64,000 nucleotides of DNA from Sphingobacterium micropteri (GCF_014692515.1 NZ_JACOIK010000011.1:1-64000); one strand, 5' to 3'. Positions 51,211-61,346 are shown, numbered from the stretch's first letter. Notes: generated by a model from the sequence alone, not told the origin. Program-made: numbers and translations.

Positions 51211-53358
51211 ATGAATAAAAATTTAGGTATCATGCTGTTGGTATTGGGCGTTACATCCTGCAATCAAGAACATGTTATAGAATCAAAAGATGACATCGTG
51301 CTGAAACCTTATCCGAAAACAGAAGAGACAGATCAAAAAGATGATTATTTTGGAACGATTGTAGACGATCCATATCGTTGGTTAGAGGATGACTTATCCG
51401 CTGAAACCAAACAATGGGTAACTGCCCAAAACGAAGTAACACAAGATTATTTAGGTCAGATTCCATTTCGTGAAGCTATCCATAAACGATTGGAAAATTT
51501 ATGGAACTATGAGAAGGAAGGGGCGCCGATTAAAGAGGGGGATTATATCTATTTCTATAAAAATGACGGCCTTCAGAACCAATACGTACTATGGCGTAAA
51601 AAAGGCGAAGATGGAAAAGAAGAGGTTTTTCTGGATCCTAACAAATTTTCGGAAGATGGTACGAGCTCATTAGCGGATATATCCTTCTCGAAGGATGGTT
51701 CGTTGGTCGCTTATCAGATTTCAGAAGGTGGATCCGACTGGCGAAAGGTTGTTGTGCTGAGAACAGAAGATAAAACTATCGTAGGGGACACGCTGGTGGA
51801 TGTCAAGTTCTCCGGATTGGCTTGGAAAGGCAATGAAGGTATCTATTATAGCAGTTATGATAAGCCCAAAGAGGGATCGGCATTATCGGCTATGACAGAT
51901 CAACATAAGTTATATTTCCATAAATTAAATACGCCGCAGAAAACGGATGAATTGATATTTGGCGGACCAAAAATGCCGCGTCGCTATATTGGTGCCGGAT
52001 TAACGGAGGATGAACGTTATTTAATCGTGTCGGCCGCAAATGCGACTTCGGGTAACGAACTGTATATTAAAGATCTTTCTGCTTCCAATACTGGATTTGT
52101 GACGGTGGTAGGTGACATGGATAAAAACCATGAAATTATAGATAACGAGGGGTCTAAATTGTTCCTGTATACGGAGCTTGACGCACCAAATGGCCGAGTA
52201 GTAACGGTTGACGCTGCTAATCCACAGTCGGAAAACTGGCAAACATTGATTGCTGAAACGGACGAGGCACTGGCACCTACGGTAGGTGGCGGTAAAATAT
52301 TTGCTAATTACCTAAAGGATGCAACTTCGCTTGTAAAACAATACGACCGAAATGGGAAGTTGGAAAGGGAAATCGAGCTACCGGGTATAGGTTCTGCAGG
52401 TGGATTTGATGCGAAATTAGAAGATAAAGATTTGTATTATTCTTTTACAAACTACGTGAATCCAGTGACCATCTATAGGTATGATATCGTATCCGGAAAA
52501 TCGGAGATTTATAAAGAATCGGCGATCAATTTCGATCCTTCGCAATATGAATCGAAGCAGGTGTTCTACCCAACTAAGGATGGAACGAAGATACCGATGC
52601 TTATTACCTATAAAAAAGGTATCCAGTTAGACGGAACAAATCCGACGATGCTATATGGATATGGAGGCTTTAATATCAGCTTAACGCCATCTTTTTCTAC
52701 CAGTAATATTATCTTGTTGGAACAAGGGGGCATATATGCTGTAGCGAACCTTCGTGGAGGAGGAGAATATGGGGAAAGTTGGCACCTTGCTGGGACACAA
52801 ATGAATAAGCAAAACGTATTTGACGATTTTATTGCGGCAGCAGAGTATCTGATTGACCAGCAATATACTTCCCCTGAAAAGCTAGCGATTGCCGGGGGCT
52901 CCAATGGAGGGCTATTGGTTGGAGCGAGTATGACCCAACGCCCCGAGCTTTTCAAAGTGGCTTTTCCGGCGGTTGGCGTGTTGGATATGTTACGTTATCA
53001 CAAATTTACCGCAGGAGCAGGCTGGGCATTCGATTACGGCACGGCTGACGACAGTAAAGAAATGTTTGACTATTTGCACGCGTATTCACCTTATCATGCA
53101 TTGAAACCTGGAACAGCTTACCCAGCTACCATGGTGACAACAGCAGATCATGATGACCGGGTAGTGCCGGCTCATTCCTTTAAATTTGCAGCGCGTTTAC
53201 AAGCGTATCATAGCGGTGATAATCCGGTTCTGATCCGTATCGATACCAAAGCAGGCCACGGTGCTGGAAAATCGACGGCTATGGTTATAGACGAACAAAC
53301 GGATAAGTGGGCGTTTATGTTCCAGAATATGGGAGTAGGTTATAGGGAGATAAAATAA
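51211..53358 (+). CDS. Prolyl oligopeptidase family (S9A) lipoprotein
   Basis: A 715-residue serine peptidase that cuts after proline in short peptides. The ATG at 51211 is chosen because the lipoprotein signal begins there (NLGIMLLVLGVTSC); the longer frame starts at TTG and reads through a hairpin. The N-terminal part opens KPYPKTEETDQKDDYFGTIVDDPYRWLED and is a seven-blade propeller (to ~residue 440). The catalytic triad is Ser in AIAGGSNGGLLVGA, Asp in TTADHDDRVVPAHS and His in DTKAGHGAGKST. It is presumably periplasmic, anchored by its lipid. Followed by a hairpin shared with the carbonic anhydrase gene. Confidence 0.94.
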   Translation: MNKNLGIMLLVLGVTSCNQEHVIESKDDIVLKPYPKTEETDQKDDYFGTIVDDPYRWLEDDLSAETKQWVTAQNEVTQDYLGQIPFREAIHKRLENLWNYEKEGAPIKEGDYIYFYKNDGLQNQYVLWRKKGEDGKEEVFLDPNKFSEDGTSSLADISFSKDGSLVAYQISEGGSDWRKVVVLRTEDKTIVGDTLVDVKFSGLAWKGNEGIYYSSYDKPKEGSALSAMTDQHKLYFHKLNTPQKTDELIFGGPKMPRRYIGAGLTEDERYLIVSAANATSGNELYIKDLSASNTGFVTVVGDMDKNHEIIDNEGSKLFLYTELDAPNGRVVTVDAANPQSENWQTLIAETDEALAPTVGGGKIFANYLKDATSLVKQYDRNGKLEREIELPGIGSAGGFDAKLEDKDLYYSFTNYVNPVTIYRYDIVSGKSEIYKESAINFDPSQYESKQVFYPTKDGTKIPMLITYKKGIQLDGTNPTMLYGYGGFNISLTPSFSTSNIILLEQGGIYAVANLRGGGEYGESWHLAGTQMNKQNVFDDFIAAAEYLIDQQYTSPEKLAIAGGSNGGLLVGASMTQRPELFKVAFPAVGVLDMLRYHKFTAGAGWAFDYGTADDSKEMFDYLHAYSPYHALKPGTAYPATMVTTADHDDRVVPAHSFKFAARLQAYHSGDNPVLIRIDTKAGHGAGKSTAMVIDEQTDKWAFMFQNMGVGYREIK

Positions 53359-53363
53359 AAAGA

Positions 53364-53397
53364 AGAAGCCGTCTCGTTACTTTTTGAGACGGCTTCT
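53364..53397. terminator. Hairpin between prolyl oligopeptidase and carbonic anhydrase genes
   Basis: AGAAGCCGTCTC (53364-53375) pairs perfectly with GAGACGGCTTCT (53386-53397) around a ten-base loop. It can terminate both converging genes. Confidence 0.8.
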
Positions 53398-53432
53398 CTT
53401 ATAAATCTTAAACTTGAATTAAACGGTTATTA

Positions 53433-54080
53433 TTATTTGAAAGCAAATACTTTTCCTAACGCTTCGTTATTTGTAAAAGTGTTGTCTAAGTCATTAAGTT
53501 TTCCGGTAGCAATATCAATGACCATACCATGTACGGCTAAATTTTGGTCATTTTTCCAGGCGTTTTGTACAATGGAAGTTGTGCAAAGATTAAAAACTTG
53601 CTCTCTCACATTAAGTTCTATAAGTCGGTTTACCTTTTCGTCGTGATCTTGAATATCGTCGATTTCGGCGGCATGCAGGCGATAAACATCTTTTATGTGA
53701 CATAGCCAGTTGTCAATGACACCGAATTGTTTGCGGCTCAATGATGCGGCAACACCGCCACACCCGTAATGTCCCGCCACAACAATATGTTTCACTTTCA
53801 ATACGTTGACAGCGTAATCGAGTACGGATAGCATGCTCATATCGGAATGTACGCACATGTTTGCGATGTTACGGTGCACGAATACTTCGCCAGGTCTCGA
53901 ACCGACTATCTCATTGGCAGGAACACGGCTATCTGCACAGCCAATCCATAGGATTTCCGGGCTTTGCCCTTTCGCCAATTGCTCAAACCGTCCAGAAGTA
54001 TCGTTTTTAACAAACTCTACCCAAGATCTGTTGCCTTCTAATATTTTCTGAAAACCTAACTCTAGTTCTTTATTTCCCAT
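53433..54080 (-). CDS. Beta-type carbonic anhydrase
   Basis: A 215-residue cytoplasmic enzyme interconverting CO2 and bicarbonate. Zinc ligands are Cys in WIGCADSRVPANEIVG, with the adjacent Asp-Arg dyad, and His and Cys in VVAGHYGCGGVAASL. SRPGEVFVHRNIANMC and LNVREQVFNLCTTSIVQ are also characteristic of beta-CAs. The start at 54080 (GNKELELGFQKILEG) is preferred over a longer frame to 54146 with no homologous look. It is 110 bases downstream of a SulP transporter gene on the same strand, suggesting they cooperate in bicarbonate supply. Confidence 0.95.
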   Translation of the reverse strand: MGNKELELGFQKILEGNRSWVEFVKNDTSGRFEQLAKGQSPEILWIGCADSRVPANEIVGSRPGEVFVHRNIANMCVHSDMSMLSVLDYAVNVLKVKHIVVAGHYGCGGVAASLSRKQFGVIDNWLCHIKDVYRLHAAEIDDIQDHDEKVNRLIELNVREQVFNLCTTSIVQNAWKNDQNLAVHGMVIDIATGKLNDLDNTFTNNEALGKVFAFK

Positions 54081-54190
54081 AATTATAATTTGTGATATAG
54101 TTTTTAATAGAATGGAGTGTCGTGTCTCTATTGACAGTCCAGACAATTTAATACATTATTATGAATATTCTTGTAAATTTTTGTTTTTTA

Positions 54191-55768
54191 TTACTGTACG
54201 TTTACCTCTTTGTGTGGAGTAACCGCTTTCTTGTTCTTTTTATACGTAACGGATTCTAATTCAATGTCGATTCCTTTACTGATCGCATTCGTCTGAAAGT
54301 CTTTTAAAACCTCAATGACGTCCTTGTCAATAAATTTGCTAGATCTCCCGTCAATACGAATCGCTTGTACGCCTTTCGGTAAACTATAAAGTTTTTGCTG
54401 AATAGGTACTTTGTTTAGAAAAGATACCTCTTCTGCAAGTGTCATCGTAACCTTTTTTTCACCATTCTCCTCGTCAATTTCCATTTTGAAGGCATTTTGC
54501 ATGTTCGCACGGATGATATAAAAAAGAGCAACCACAATACCTATTCCAACACCCATTAGCAAATCTGTAAAGACAACGGCGACGATAGTTGCAAAAAAGG
54601 GAATGAATTGATCTAATCCTTTGCGCAACATTTTTTTAAACAGGCTCGGATTAGCCAATTTATATCCGGTATGGAGTAATATCGCTGCCAAACATGACAG
54701 TGGGATCAGATTAATGAGGGATGGAATGGCTAAAAGAGCGACTAAAAGCCAGATACCGTGTAACATAGCGGATTGCCGGGTTCGTCCACCAGCCTGTGTA
54801 TTAGCAGAGGAACGTACGATAACAGATGTCAAAGGAAGTCCTCCCAGAAAACCGCTGGTCATATTACCTACACCTTGTGCAACTAGTTCTCTGTTGGTTG
54901 GTGTAACGCGTTTGAAAGGATCTATCTTGTCGATAGCTTCAATACTAAGCAACGTTTCTAGGCTGGCAATGATCGCAATTGTGAACGCAACTATCCAGAC
55001 ATCTTTATTTACGATTTGCGTAAAATCTGGAAAAATGAATAGTTGTGTAAATTCCTGGAAAGAGCTTACAACAGGGATGACAACGAAGTGGTTCGTATTC
55101 AATTGCATGGTAGAGCCTTGAAAAACGGTGGCCAATCCAACGCCTAATAGAACAACGATCAACGGTGCAGGTACTTTATTAATACCTTTAATTTTCGGCC
55201 AATAAATGAGAACGGCAAGCGACAACAAACAAATGATAGTTGCTCCCCAGTTTACACTGGCGAAAATGGTGTCGCTAAATGCGGCTATTCCTCCACCTCC
55301 ATCAAGCTCAAAGGCATGTTCTTCCGTAAGCCCAAAAGCCAATGGTATCTGCTTTAGTATAATGGTAATACCAATAGCAGCCAACATACCTAAAATTACA
55401 GCTGATGGGAAATAATTTCCAATCATCCCGGCCTTGAGTATACCCAAAATGAGCTGTACCACGCCGGCGATGACCACAGCGAGCAGAAAAGTTTCGTACG
55501 CCCCTAATTGTTCAATAGCCCCCAGTACAATAACTGTTAAACCAGCAGCTGGACCGCTTACGCTAAGCGGGGATTTGCTGATGGATGCGACGACTAATCC
55601 GCCGATAACACCTGTTAATAATCCTGCAAACAATGGTGCCCCAGACGCCATTGCAATACCCAAGCATAGCGGTAGTGCGACAAGAAAAACCACAATACTA
55701 GCTGGGAAATCATATTTTAAGTCCCTTTTCGATAATTTAAGAAAAGCAGACAAACGAGTTCCTGACAT
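54191..55768 (-). CDS. SulP-family anion transporter with STAS domain
   Basis: A 525-residue inner-membrane transporter with about 11-14 helices. SulP features: YDFPASIVVFLVALPLCLGIAMASGAPLFAGL (first helices), ISKSPLSVSGPAAGLTVIV, and NRELVAQGVGNMTSGFLGGLPLTSVIVRSSANTQAGGRTR (family signature; residues ~295-330). The C terminus (~440-525) is a reduced STAS-like domain (KLYSLPKGVQAIRIDGRSS). SulP members carry sulfate or bicarbonate. Because a carbonic anhydrase follows on the same strand, bicarbonate is a good guess, with SulP-CA fusions known elsewhere, but sulfate cannot be excluded. Confidence 0.9.
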   Translation of the reverse strand: MSGTRLSAFLKLSKRDLKYDFPASIVVFLVALPLCLGIAMASGAPLFAGLLTGVIGGLVVASISKSPLSVSGPAAGLTVIVLGAIEQLGAYETFLLAVVIAGVVQLILGILKAGMIGNYFPSAVILGMLAAIGITIILKQIPLAFGLTEEHAFELDGGGGIAAFSDTIFASVNWGATIICLLSLAVLIYWPKIKGINKVPAPLIVVLLGVGLATVFQGSTMQLNTNHFVVIPVVSSFQEFTQLFIFPDFTQIVNKDVWIVAFTIAIIASLETLLSIEAIDKIDPFKRVTPTNRELVAQGVGNMTSGFLGGLPLTSVIVRSSANTQAGGRTRQSAMLHGIWLLVALLAIPSLINLIPLSCLAAILLHTGYKLANPSLFKKMLRKGLDQFIPFFATIVAVVFTDLLMGVGIGIVVALFYIIRANMQNAFKMEIDEENGEKKVTMTLAEEVSFLNKVPIQQKLYSLPKGVQAIRIDGRSSKFIDKDVIEVLKDFQTNAISKGIDIELESVTYKKNKKAVTPHKEVNVQ

Positions 55769-55957
55769 AAAATTTTAAATTTAATCCGTTATCTATTCTA
55801 ATAAACCAAAACCAACTGAACCTGCATGAGCTGCCATACATAAAGACATAAATAAATCAGATCATGCCAAGCTTCATTGTCTCTATGAAAAAATGTTCCA
55901 ATGAAAACCTATTGAAGTCTTATAAAACCTCAAAAAGAATGAATGTAAAATAAGGGA

Positions 55958-56296
55958 TTAACAGTTAGGAGGCGGGGGAGGCACGGATGGATGGAACAAG
56001 CTTAAAAGCCTTTCGTTTTTTAAGTAGCGCTTCTCTTTACCCAGATTTTCGATAATTGGGCAAAATGATAGATAATCAGAAGTTGTTGTGAAGAGTTTCA
56101 GTCCTCCTTCATGTAGATCTTCGGAAGCACCATTCCCCTTCGCTGTATTCTCAATTTCTAACTGAAGAACAACCTGCAGAATGGTTCCTTGGTCTAAGAT
56201 ATCTACAAACATAGGCGTGGCAGAAATTAGCATCTTTATCATAAAGATGGCAAAACATAATTTTGCTGCTAGTATCCTTGTTGCCTTTGTTATCAC
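55958..56296 (-). CDS. Small membrane-associated protein with a proline tail
   Basis: A 112-residue protein with one N-terminal hydrophobic segment (~10-29, AAKLCFAIFMIKMLISATPMF) and a soluble region ending in HPSVPPPPPNC. Short Bacteroidota proteins with a single N-terminal helix and a proline-rich C-terminal tail exist without known function; a few lie near metal-related genes. Neighbours are the SulP transporter (same strand) and the HerA-like ATPase (opposite strand). The N-terminal Met at 56296 is plausible but internal Met codons at 19 and 22 would also give a signal. Function unknown. Confidence 0.5.
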   Translation of the reverse strand: MITKATRILAAKLCFAIFMIKMLISATPMFVDILDQGTILQVVLQLEIENTAKGNGASEDLHEGGLKLFTTTSDYLSFCPIIENLGKEKRYLKNERLLSLFHPSVPPPPPNC

Positions 56297-56469
56297 GCTC
56301 TTTTATTTTGTGCTTTTCAAAAATACAATTTTTTCTTTGGAAAAAAATAAAGAAAGTGGACTATTTAGGTTATTTTTTTATTAATTATCCATATCTTACC
56401 CTATTTAGTTGAAATTGTTACAAATATGTGGCATTTTTGTGTGCATTTAGAGACTTAACTTATCGGTGT

Positions 56470-58026
56470 ATGGCTTCCCATATAGCAGAATTTATCGAAA
56501 ATATAACAACTTCCTACAATCCCAAGGGAGAATATATTCAATTGGGCTCCGGCATATTGGACAAGGAGGTTATTACGGATGCTAAAGTGAACTTAGCACT
56601 TAAAATTATGAATCGTCATGGGCTTATTGCCGGTGCTACCGGTACAGGAAAAACCCGCACCCTACAATTGATGGCAGAGCAGCTTGCTGATAAAGGTGTA
56701 CCCGTCTTTATGTTGGATGTTAAAGGCGATTTATCGGGATTGGCGGAGCCGGGGAAAACAAATGATGCATTAATAGAGCGCGGAGAACTCGTCGGGATTC
56801 CGTTCGAGCCGGCACATTTTCCATTGGAAATTTTTTCGCTTAGTGGTGAGCTGGGAGCTCCCATGCGTATTACCGTACAAGATTTTGGTCCTATTCTATT
56901 AGCGCGGATATTGGATTTAAATGATACACAAACGGGGGTATTGTCGGCCTTATTTAAATATGCTGAAGATCAACAATGGGAATTGATCGAATTAAATGAT
57001 GTCAAGAAGCTGCTTACATACCTTGCCGACGGCCCAGGAGCAGAAGATATAAAGGATGATTATGGTAAAATAAGCACGTCAACTTCGGGAACGATTTTAC
57101 GAAAAATAGTCGCTGTAGAACAACAGGGAATTGCCCACATCTTTGGAGAAAGGGAATTTGATATTCAGGATTTGTTCAATAGGATAGATGGTCGTGGCGT
57201 GATTACATTGTTGAATATTTCGGATATCCAGGATCAACCATTGGTATTTTCTACTTTTCTGTTAAGTCTTTTAGCACAATTATTTAAAAAACTGCCCGAA
57301 GTGGGCGATCTGGATAAACCAAAGTTGGTGTTTTTCTTCGATGAAGCACACTTATTATTTAACGGTGCGTCAAAGGCTTTTCTTACGCAAGTTGAGCAGA
57401 TTATACGTTTGATCCGTTCGAAAGGAATCGGTGTGTTTTTCTGTACACAGGCTGCTAGCGATATTCCGGCATCTGTCTTAGGACAACTGGGGAATCGTGT
57501 GCAACATGCGCTGCGGGCTTTTACACCCAATGATGCGGATAACCTTCGTAAAACGGTAAAGACGTATCCGTATTCTCCCTTTTATGAAATTGACAAGGTG
57601 TTGACTTCATTAGGTACAGGACAAGCGTTGATTACTGTACTCAATGAAAAAGGTATTCCAACGGAAGTGGTGGCTACGCATTTAGTACCTGCGAGAGCAG
57701 TTATGGGACCTTGTCAACCGGAAAGCTATACCCGGATTACAGTGGATTCGGCGTTTTATGGCAAGTACCAAGGACGGGTAGAGCGAAGAAGTGCCGCGGA
57801 AATTGTGGATGAAAAGATGGCTGTCTTTGAAGCAAAACAGGAACAAGAAAAAGCGAAGAAAGTGGTGGAAAAATCGAAAAGCCGTGGCACGAGTAGGCGA
57901 AGTTCGAGACAGACGCCAATGGAAGCCGCTAAAACACAGGCCTCTCGTACATTGGCTCGGGAGGGAGCCAAGCTCTTAGGGAAATTAGCAAACGGCATCT
58001 TAAATGCTCTGTTCAAAAAGAAATAG
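56470..58026 (+). CDS. HerA-like ATPase (DUF853/YjgR type)
   Basis: A 518-residue P-loop ATPase. I prefer the ATG at 56470 (ASHIAEFIENITTSYNPKGE) to an in-frame start at 56428. Walker A is GLIAGATGTGKTRTLQLM; MLDVKGDLSGLAEPG follows; Walker B is LVFFFDEAHLLFNGASKAF; the sensor/arginine-finger region includes IRLIRSKGIGVFFCTQAASDIP. The C-terminal tail (~445-518) is a Lys/Arg-rich helix. This is the DUF853 branch of the HerA/FtsK group, of unknown role in DNA or protein handling. It is one of few single-copy housekeeping-like genes here and has its own upstream gap; the start of the next gene is 62 bases away. Confidence 0.88.
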   Translation: MASHIAEFIENITTSYNPKGEYIQLGSGILDKEVITDAKVNLALKIMNRHGLIAGATGTGKTRTLQLMAEQLADKGVPVFMLDVKGDLSGLAEPGKTNDALIERGELVGIPFEPAHFPLEIFSLSGELGAPMRITVQDFGPILLARILDLNDTQTGVLSALFKYAEDQQWELIELNDVKKLLTYLADGPGAEDIKDDYGKISTSTSGTILRKIVAVEQQGIAHIFGEREFDIQDLFNRIDGRGVITLLNISDIQDQPLVFSTFLLSLLAQLFKKLPEVGDLDKPKLVFFFDEAHLLFNGASKAFLTQVEQIIRLIRSKGIGVFFCTQAASDIPASVLGQLGNRVQHALRAFTPNDADNLRKTVKTYPYSPFYEIDKVLTSLGTGQALITVLNEKGIPTEVVATHLVPARAVMGPCQPESYTRITVDSAFYGKYQGRVERRSAAEIVDEKMAVFEAKQEQEKAKKVVEKSKSRGTSRRSSRQTPMEAAKTQASRTLAREGAKLLGKLANGILNALFKKK

Positions 58027-58040
58027 AAGGAATAAATTTC

Positions 58041-58048
58041 TATCTTTG
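58041..58048 (+). promoter_or_regulatory. Probable -7 promoter box of the nucleotidyltransferase gene
   Basis: TATCTTTG is an exact TAnnTTTG box 40 bases upstream of the ATG. A TTGTTAACAA palindrome (58068-58077) lies in the leader. No TTG is found at the preferred distance upstream. Confidence 0.5.
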
Positions 58049-58088
58049 TTAGAGGTGGATTTTGTAATTGTTAACAACAAAATAGATA

Positions 58089-59003
58089 ATGAATAAACCA
58101 ACATTGTTAATTCTAGCCGCAGGAATGGCGAGTAGATATGGATCGTTAAAACAGATTGATGGATTTGGTCCGCATGGAGAAACCATCATTGATTATTCTA
58201 TTTATGATGCTATCCGCGCTGGTTTTGGAAAAGTAGTATTTATTATTCGCGAGGAATTTTTAGAAAAGATGCGTGAAGTTTTCGATAAAAAGTTGCAAGG
58301 TAAGATTGAGGTGGATTATGCTTTTCAAAGTTTTGACTTAACGAAATTTGGTGTTGACAGCGTAATCGAACGTACTAAACCTTGGGGAACTGCCCATGCT
58401 GTTATGAGTGCAAAGGATCATATCAATGAACCTTTTTGTGTAATTAACGCAGATGATTTTTACGGTAAGGATGCTTTTGAGAAGATGGCTGCTTTCTTGC
58501 GTGATGAAGTTACAGATAAAAAAATGGCCCTTATGGGATTTAAGGTCGGCAATACCATGTCAGATTATGGATATGTTTCCAGAGGAGTGTGCGATGTAGA
58601 CGGAGAGGGGAATATGGTATCGGTAACGGAGCGTACAAATATCTATTATGTAACAAATGATGTCGGTACGAAGAAAATCGTTTACGAAGAAGATGGTGTA
58701 CAACATGATTTAGATCCAGATACCAGGGTTTCGATGAACTTCTGGGGTTTCACGCCACGAATTTTTGAAGTAGCTCAAAATATGTTTTCTAAGTTTGTGG
58801 AAGAGAACGGCGACAATCCAAAGTCGGAGTTTTTTATTCCTTCTGTTCCGGATTATATGGTAAAAAACGATATGGCTAGCTTTCGGGTTATTCCAACTTC
58901 TTCTAAGTGGTTTGGGGTAACATACAAAGAGGACAAACCTATTGTACAGGACTCTATTTCCAATTTGGTTCAGGAGGGGGTATACCCGGACAAGTTGTTT
59001 TAG
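58089..59003 (+). CDS. Sugar nucleotidyltransferase-like protein
   Basis: A 304-residue protein of the NDP-sugar pyrophosphorylase fold. The nucleotide-binding signature LILAAGMASRYGSLKQIDGFGPHGETIIDY opens it, followed by the acceptor-binding region ERTKPWGTAHAVMSAKDHINEPFCVINADDFYGKDAFEKM, with the metal-binding Asp-Asp in NADDFYG. Enzymes of this class join NTP and sugar 1-phosphate. The first motif differs from RmlA/GalU (Gly-x-Gly-x-Arg), so substrate cannot be given. The following gene starts 29 bases later. Cytoplasmic. Confidence 0.82.
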   Translation: MNKPTLLILAAGMASRYGSLKQIDGFGPHGETIIDYSIYDAIRAGFGKVVFIIREEFLEKMREVFDKKLQGKIEVDYAFQSFDLTKFGVDSVIERTKPWGTAHAVMSAKDHINEPFCVINADDFYGKDAFEKMAAFLRDEVTDKKMALMGFKVGNTMSDYGYVSRGVCDVDGEGNMVSVTERTNIYYVTNDVGTKKIVYEEDGVQHDLDPDTRVSMNFWGFTPRIFEVAQNMFSKFVEENGDNPKSEFFIPSVPDYMVKNDMASFRVIPTSSKWFGVTYKEDKPIVQDSISNLVQEGVYPDKLF

Positions 59004-59032
59004 TATGTAAGTAAACGCTAAATTATAAACTT

Positions 59033-59293
59033 ATGTATTTTATACGATTTATTTTAAGGACAGTTAGAGTTTTGGCAGCCGGAGCTTTGATGTGGTTAGT
59101 TGTCGCTTCTCTTCAGGAAGAGCGACTAGAGAAGACATTAGTGGAGTCCTTTTGTGCAGAAATTGACGGTATTAAGGTAGGTGTACTGGAAGGAGATTTG
59201 TTGAAGATGGATATCGAAGTACGTAATGTCTCCACGGATTCTATCTGCGTATCTCTTAAAATACTTTTTGATCGATCAGACGCTCGAGGATAG
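59033..59293 (+). CDS. Small membrane-anchored protein, unknown function
   Basis: An 86-residue protein with an N-terminal hydrophobic helix (~9-27, RTVRVLAAGALMWLVVASL) and a short soluble beta-rich tail (IDGIKVGVLEGDLLKMDIEVRNVSTDSICVSLKILFD). Its GC content matches its neighbours, it follows the nucleotidyltransferase gene by 29 bases and ends 22 bases before a strong terminator, all in favour of a real gene. No family recognised. Confidence 0.5.
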   Translation: MYFIRFILRTVRVLAAGALMWLVVASLQEERLEKTLVESFCAEIDGIKVGVLEGDLLKMDIEVRNVSTDSICVSLKILFDRSDARG

Positions 59294-59315
59294 CTATATA
59301 ATGATGGTTTTTATA

Positions 59316-59350
59316 AAAAAGTCCCGATGGAAAATCCATCGGGACTTTTT
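59316..59350. terminator. Terminator between the small membrane protein gene and dnaK
   Basis: AAAAAGTCCCGATGGA and TCCATCGGGACTTTTT form a perfect 16-bp stem with a three-base loop; A- and T-tracts flank it, so it works for both converging genes. Confidence 0.95.
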
Positions 59351-59374
59351 ATGTATGCGGTTATCAAAATAAAA

Positions 59375-61285
59375 CTATTTTACTTCTTCAAACTCTACGT
59401 CTTGCACGTCGTCACCACCTTGTTTGTTATTGTCTTGTGCTTGACCGGCGTCACCTTGCGGTTGTTCTGTTCCTCCTTGTTGTGAAGCAGCGTACATCTC
59501 TTCCGAAGCGGCATTCCAAGCATTCTGAAGTTCAGCCGATGCTGTATCGATGTCGGCAAAGTTTTTTGCAGCATAAGCTGTTTTCAATTTCTCTAATCCA
59601 GCTTCGATAGCACCTTTTTTATCGGCAGATAGCTTATCGCCATATTCTTTCAATTGTTTCTCTGTAGAGAAGACTAAGGCATCAGCCGCATTTATTTTTT
59701 CTGCTTCTTCTTTAACTTTTTTATCTGCTTCCGCATTCGCTTCCGCTTCTTGCTTCATTTTTTGGATTTCTTCTTCAGATAATCCAGAGGAAGCTTCGAT
59801 GCGGATATTTTGCTCTTTACCTGTAGCCTTGTCTTTTGCCGATACTTTAATAATACCGTTGGCATCAATATCAAATGTTACTTCGATTTGAGGCACACCA
59901 CGAGGCGCTGGCGGAATATCCGTTAACTGGAAACGTCCAATCGTACGGTTTTGTGATGCCATCGGGCGCTCTCCCTGTAGAATGTGGATTTCTACAGATG
60001 GCTGATTATCCGATGCAGTAGAGAATACTTCTGATTTTTTTGTCGGGATAGTCGTATTTGCTTCAATTAACTTGGTCATCACGCCACCCATGGTTTCGAT
60101 ACCTAATGAAAGCGGTGTAACGTCTAGCAACAATACATCTTTTACTTCTCCCGTTAATACACCACCTTGGATAGCAGCTCCAAGAGCCACCACTTCGTCG
60201 GGGTTTACACCTTTTGACGGCTCTTTGCCAAAGAAGTTTTTGACGGCTTCTACGATAGCCGGAATACGAGTAGAACCTCCCACCAAAATGATTTCATCAA
60301 TATCGGAAGTAGCATATCCTGCATTTTTCAATGCCGATTTACAAGGGTCTATTGTACGTTTAATCAAATCTGCGGCTAAAGATTCAAATTTAGCACGAGA
60401 AAGTGTGCGTACTAAGTGTTTAGGACCTGTTGCATCAGCAGTGATGTAAGGTAAGTTGATTTCTGTCGAGGTGGTGCTGGATAATTCGATTTTAGCCTTC
60501 TCTGCAGCTTCTTTCAAGCGTTGTAGCGCCATCGCATCCTTTTTAAGGTCGAAGCCATTGTTTTCATTTGCAAATTCTTCTGCTAACCAGTTGATGATTA
60601 CATTATCAAAGTCATCACCACCTAAGTGCGTGTCACCATCTGTTGATTTAACTTCGAATACACCATCTCCAAGTTCCAGTACAGAAACATCATGTGTACC
60701 ACCACCACAGTCAAACACGACGATTTTCATGTCTTTGTGGGCTTTGTCCAAACCGTATGCTAATGCGGCTGCAGTTGGCTCGTTGATGATACGCTTCACA
60801 TTCAATCCTGCAATTTCACCAGCTTCTTTCGTCGCTTGACGCTGTGCGTCGTTAAAATAAGCAGGTACCGTAATAACGGCTTCGGTTACTTCCTGACCTA
60901 AGAAATCTTCTGCTGTTTTCTTCATTTTCTGAAGAATCATAGCTGAAATTTCCTGCGGTGTATATTTGCGGTCATCGATTTCAACGCGAGGTGTATTGTT
61001 ATCACCTTTTACAACCTTATAAGGTACTTGCTCGGCTTCCTTGATGGATTCATCGTATGACAAACCCATAAAGCGTTTGATAGAATAAACTGTTTTGTTG
61101 GGGTTAGTGATCGCTTGACGTTTTGCAGGATCACCCACTTTACGTTCACCACCTTCCACAAAAGCAACAATAGAAGGGGTGGTACGCTTTCCTTCGTTGT
61201 TTGCAATAACTACCGGCTCGTTACCCTCCATCACGGCAACACATGAGTTTGTAGTACCTAAGTCGATTCCAATAATTTTTGACAT
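59375..61285 (-). CDS. dnaK: Chaperone DnaK (Hsp70)
   Basis: A 636-residue Hsp70 of usual length. The ATPase domain starts [50 protein letters not shown] is the phosphate motif (the usual Phe-Asp-Leu-Gly-Gly-Gly-Thr-Phe reads Phe-Asp-Cys-Gly-Gly-Gly-Thr-His, as in many Bacteroidota); [19 protein letters not shown] is the adenosine motif. The substrate domain has [35 protein letters not shown], and the C terminus ends [11 protein letters not shown]. It folds new and damaged proteins with DnaJ and GrpE, which are not in this window. A 246-bp upstream region holds a sigma-54-like sequence. Confidence 0.97.
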   Translation of the reverse strand: MSKIIGIDLGTTNSCVAVMEGNEPVVIANNEGKRTTPSIVAFVEGGERKVGDPAKRQAITNPNKTVYSIKRFMGLSYDESIKEAEQVPYKVVKGDNNTPRVEIDDRKYTPQEISAMILQKMKKTAEDFLGQEVTEAVITVPAYFNDAQRQATKEAGEIAGLNVKRIINEPTAAALAYGLDKAHKDMKIVVFDCGGGTHDVSVLELGDGVFEVKSTDGDTHLGGDDFDNVIINWLAEEFANENNGFDLKKDAMALQRLKEAAEKAKIELSSTTSTEINLPYITADATGPKHLVRTLSRAKFESLAADLIKRTIDPCKSALKNAGYATSDIDEIILVGGSTRIPAIVEAVKNFFGKEPSKGVNPDEVVALGAAIQGGVLTGEVKDVLLLDVTPLSLGIETMGGVMTKLIEANTTIPTKKSEVFSTASDNQPSVEIHILQGERPMASQNRTIGRFQLTDIPPAPRGVPQIEVTFDIDANGIIKVSAKDKATGKEQNIRIEASSGLSEEEIQKMKQEAEANAEADKKVKEEAEKINAADALVFSTEKQLKEYGDKLSADKKGAIEAGLEKLKTAYAAKNFADIDTASAELQNAWNAASEEMYAASQQGGTEQPQGDAGQAQDNNKQGGDDVQDVEFEEVK

Positions 61286-61346
61286 ATCTTGTTTTTTAAT
61301 ATTTACGAATTAGTAATTAACGTTGTTTTTAATATGCTATGTCTTT

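Noticed and set aside
54621-55121. A 166-codon antisense frame opposite the SulP gene
   Set aside because: It is a shadow of a well-conserved transporter gene on the other strand, with no signal or domain of its own.
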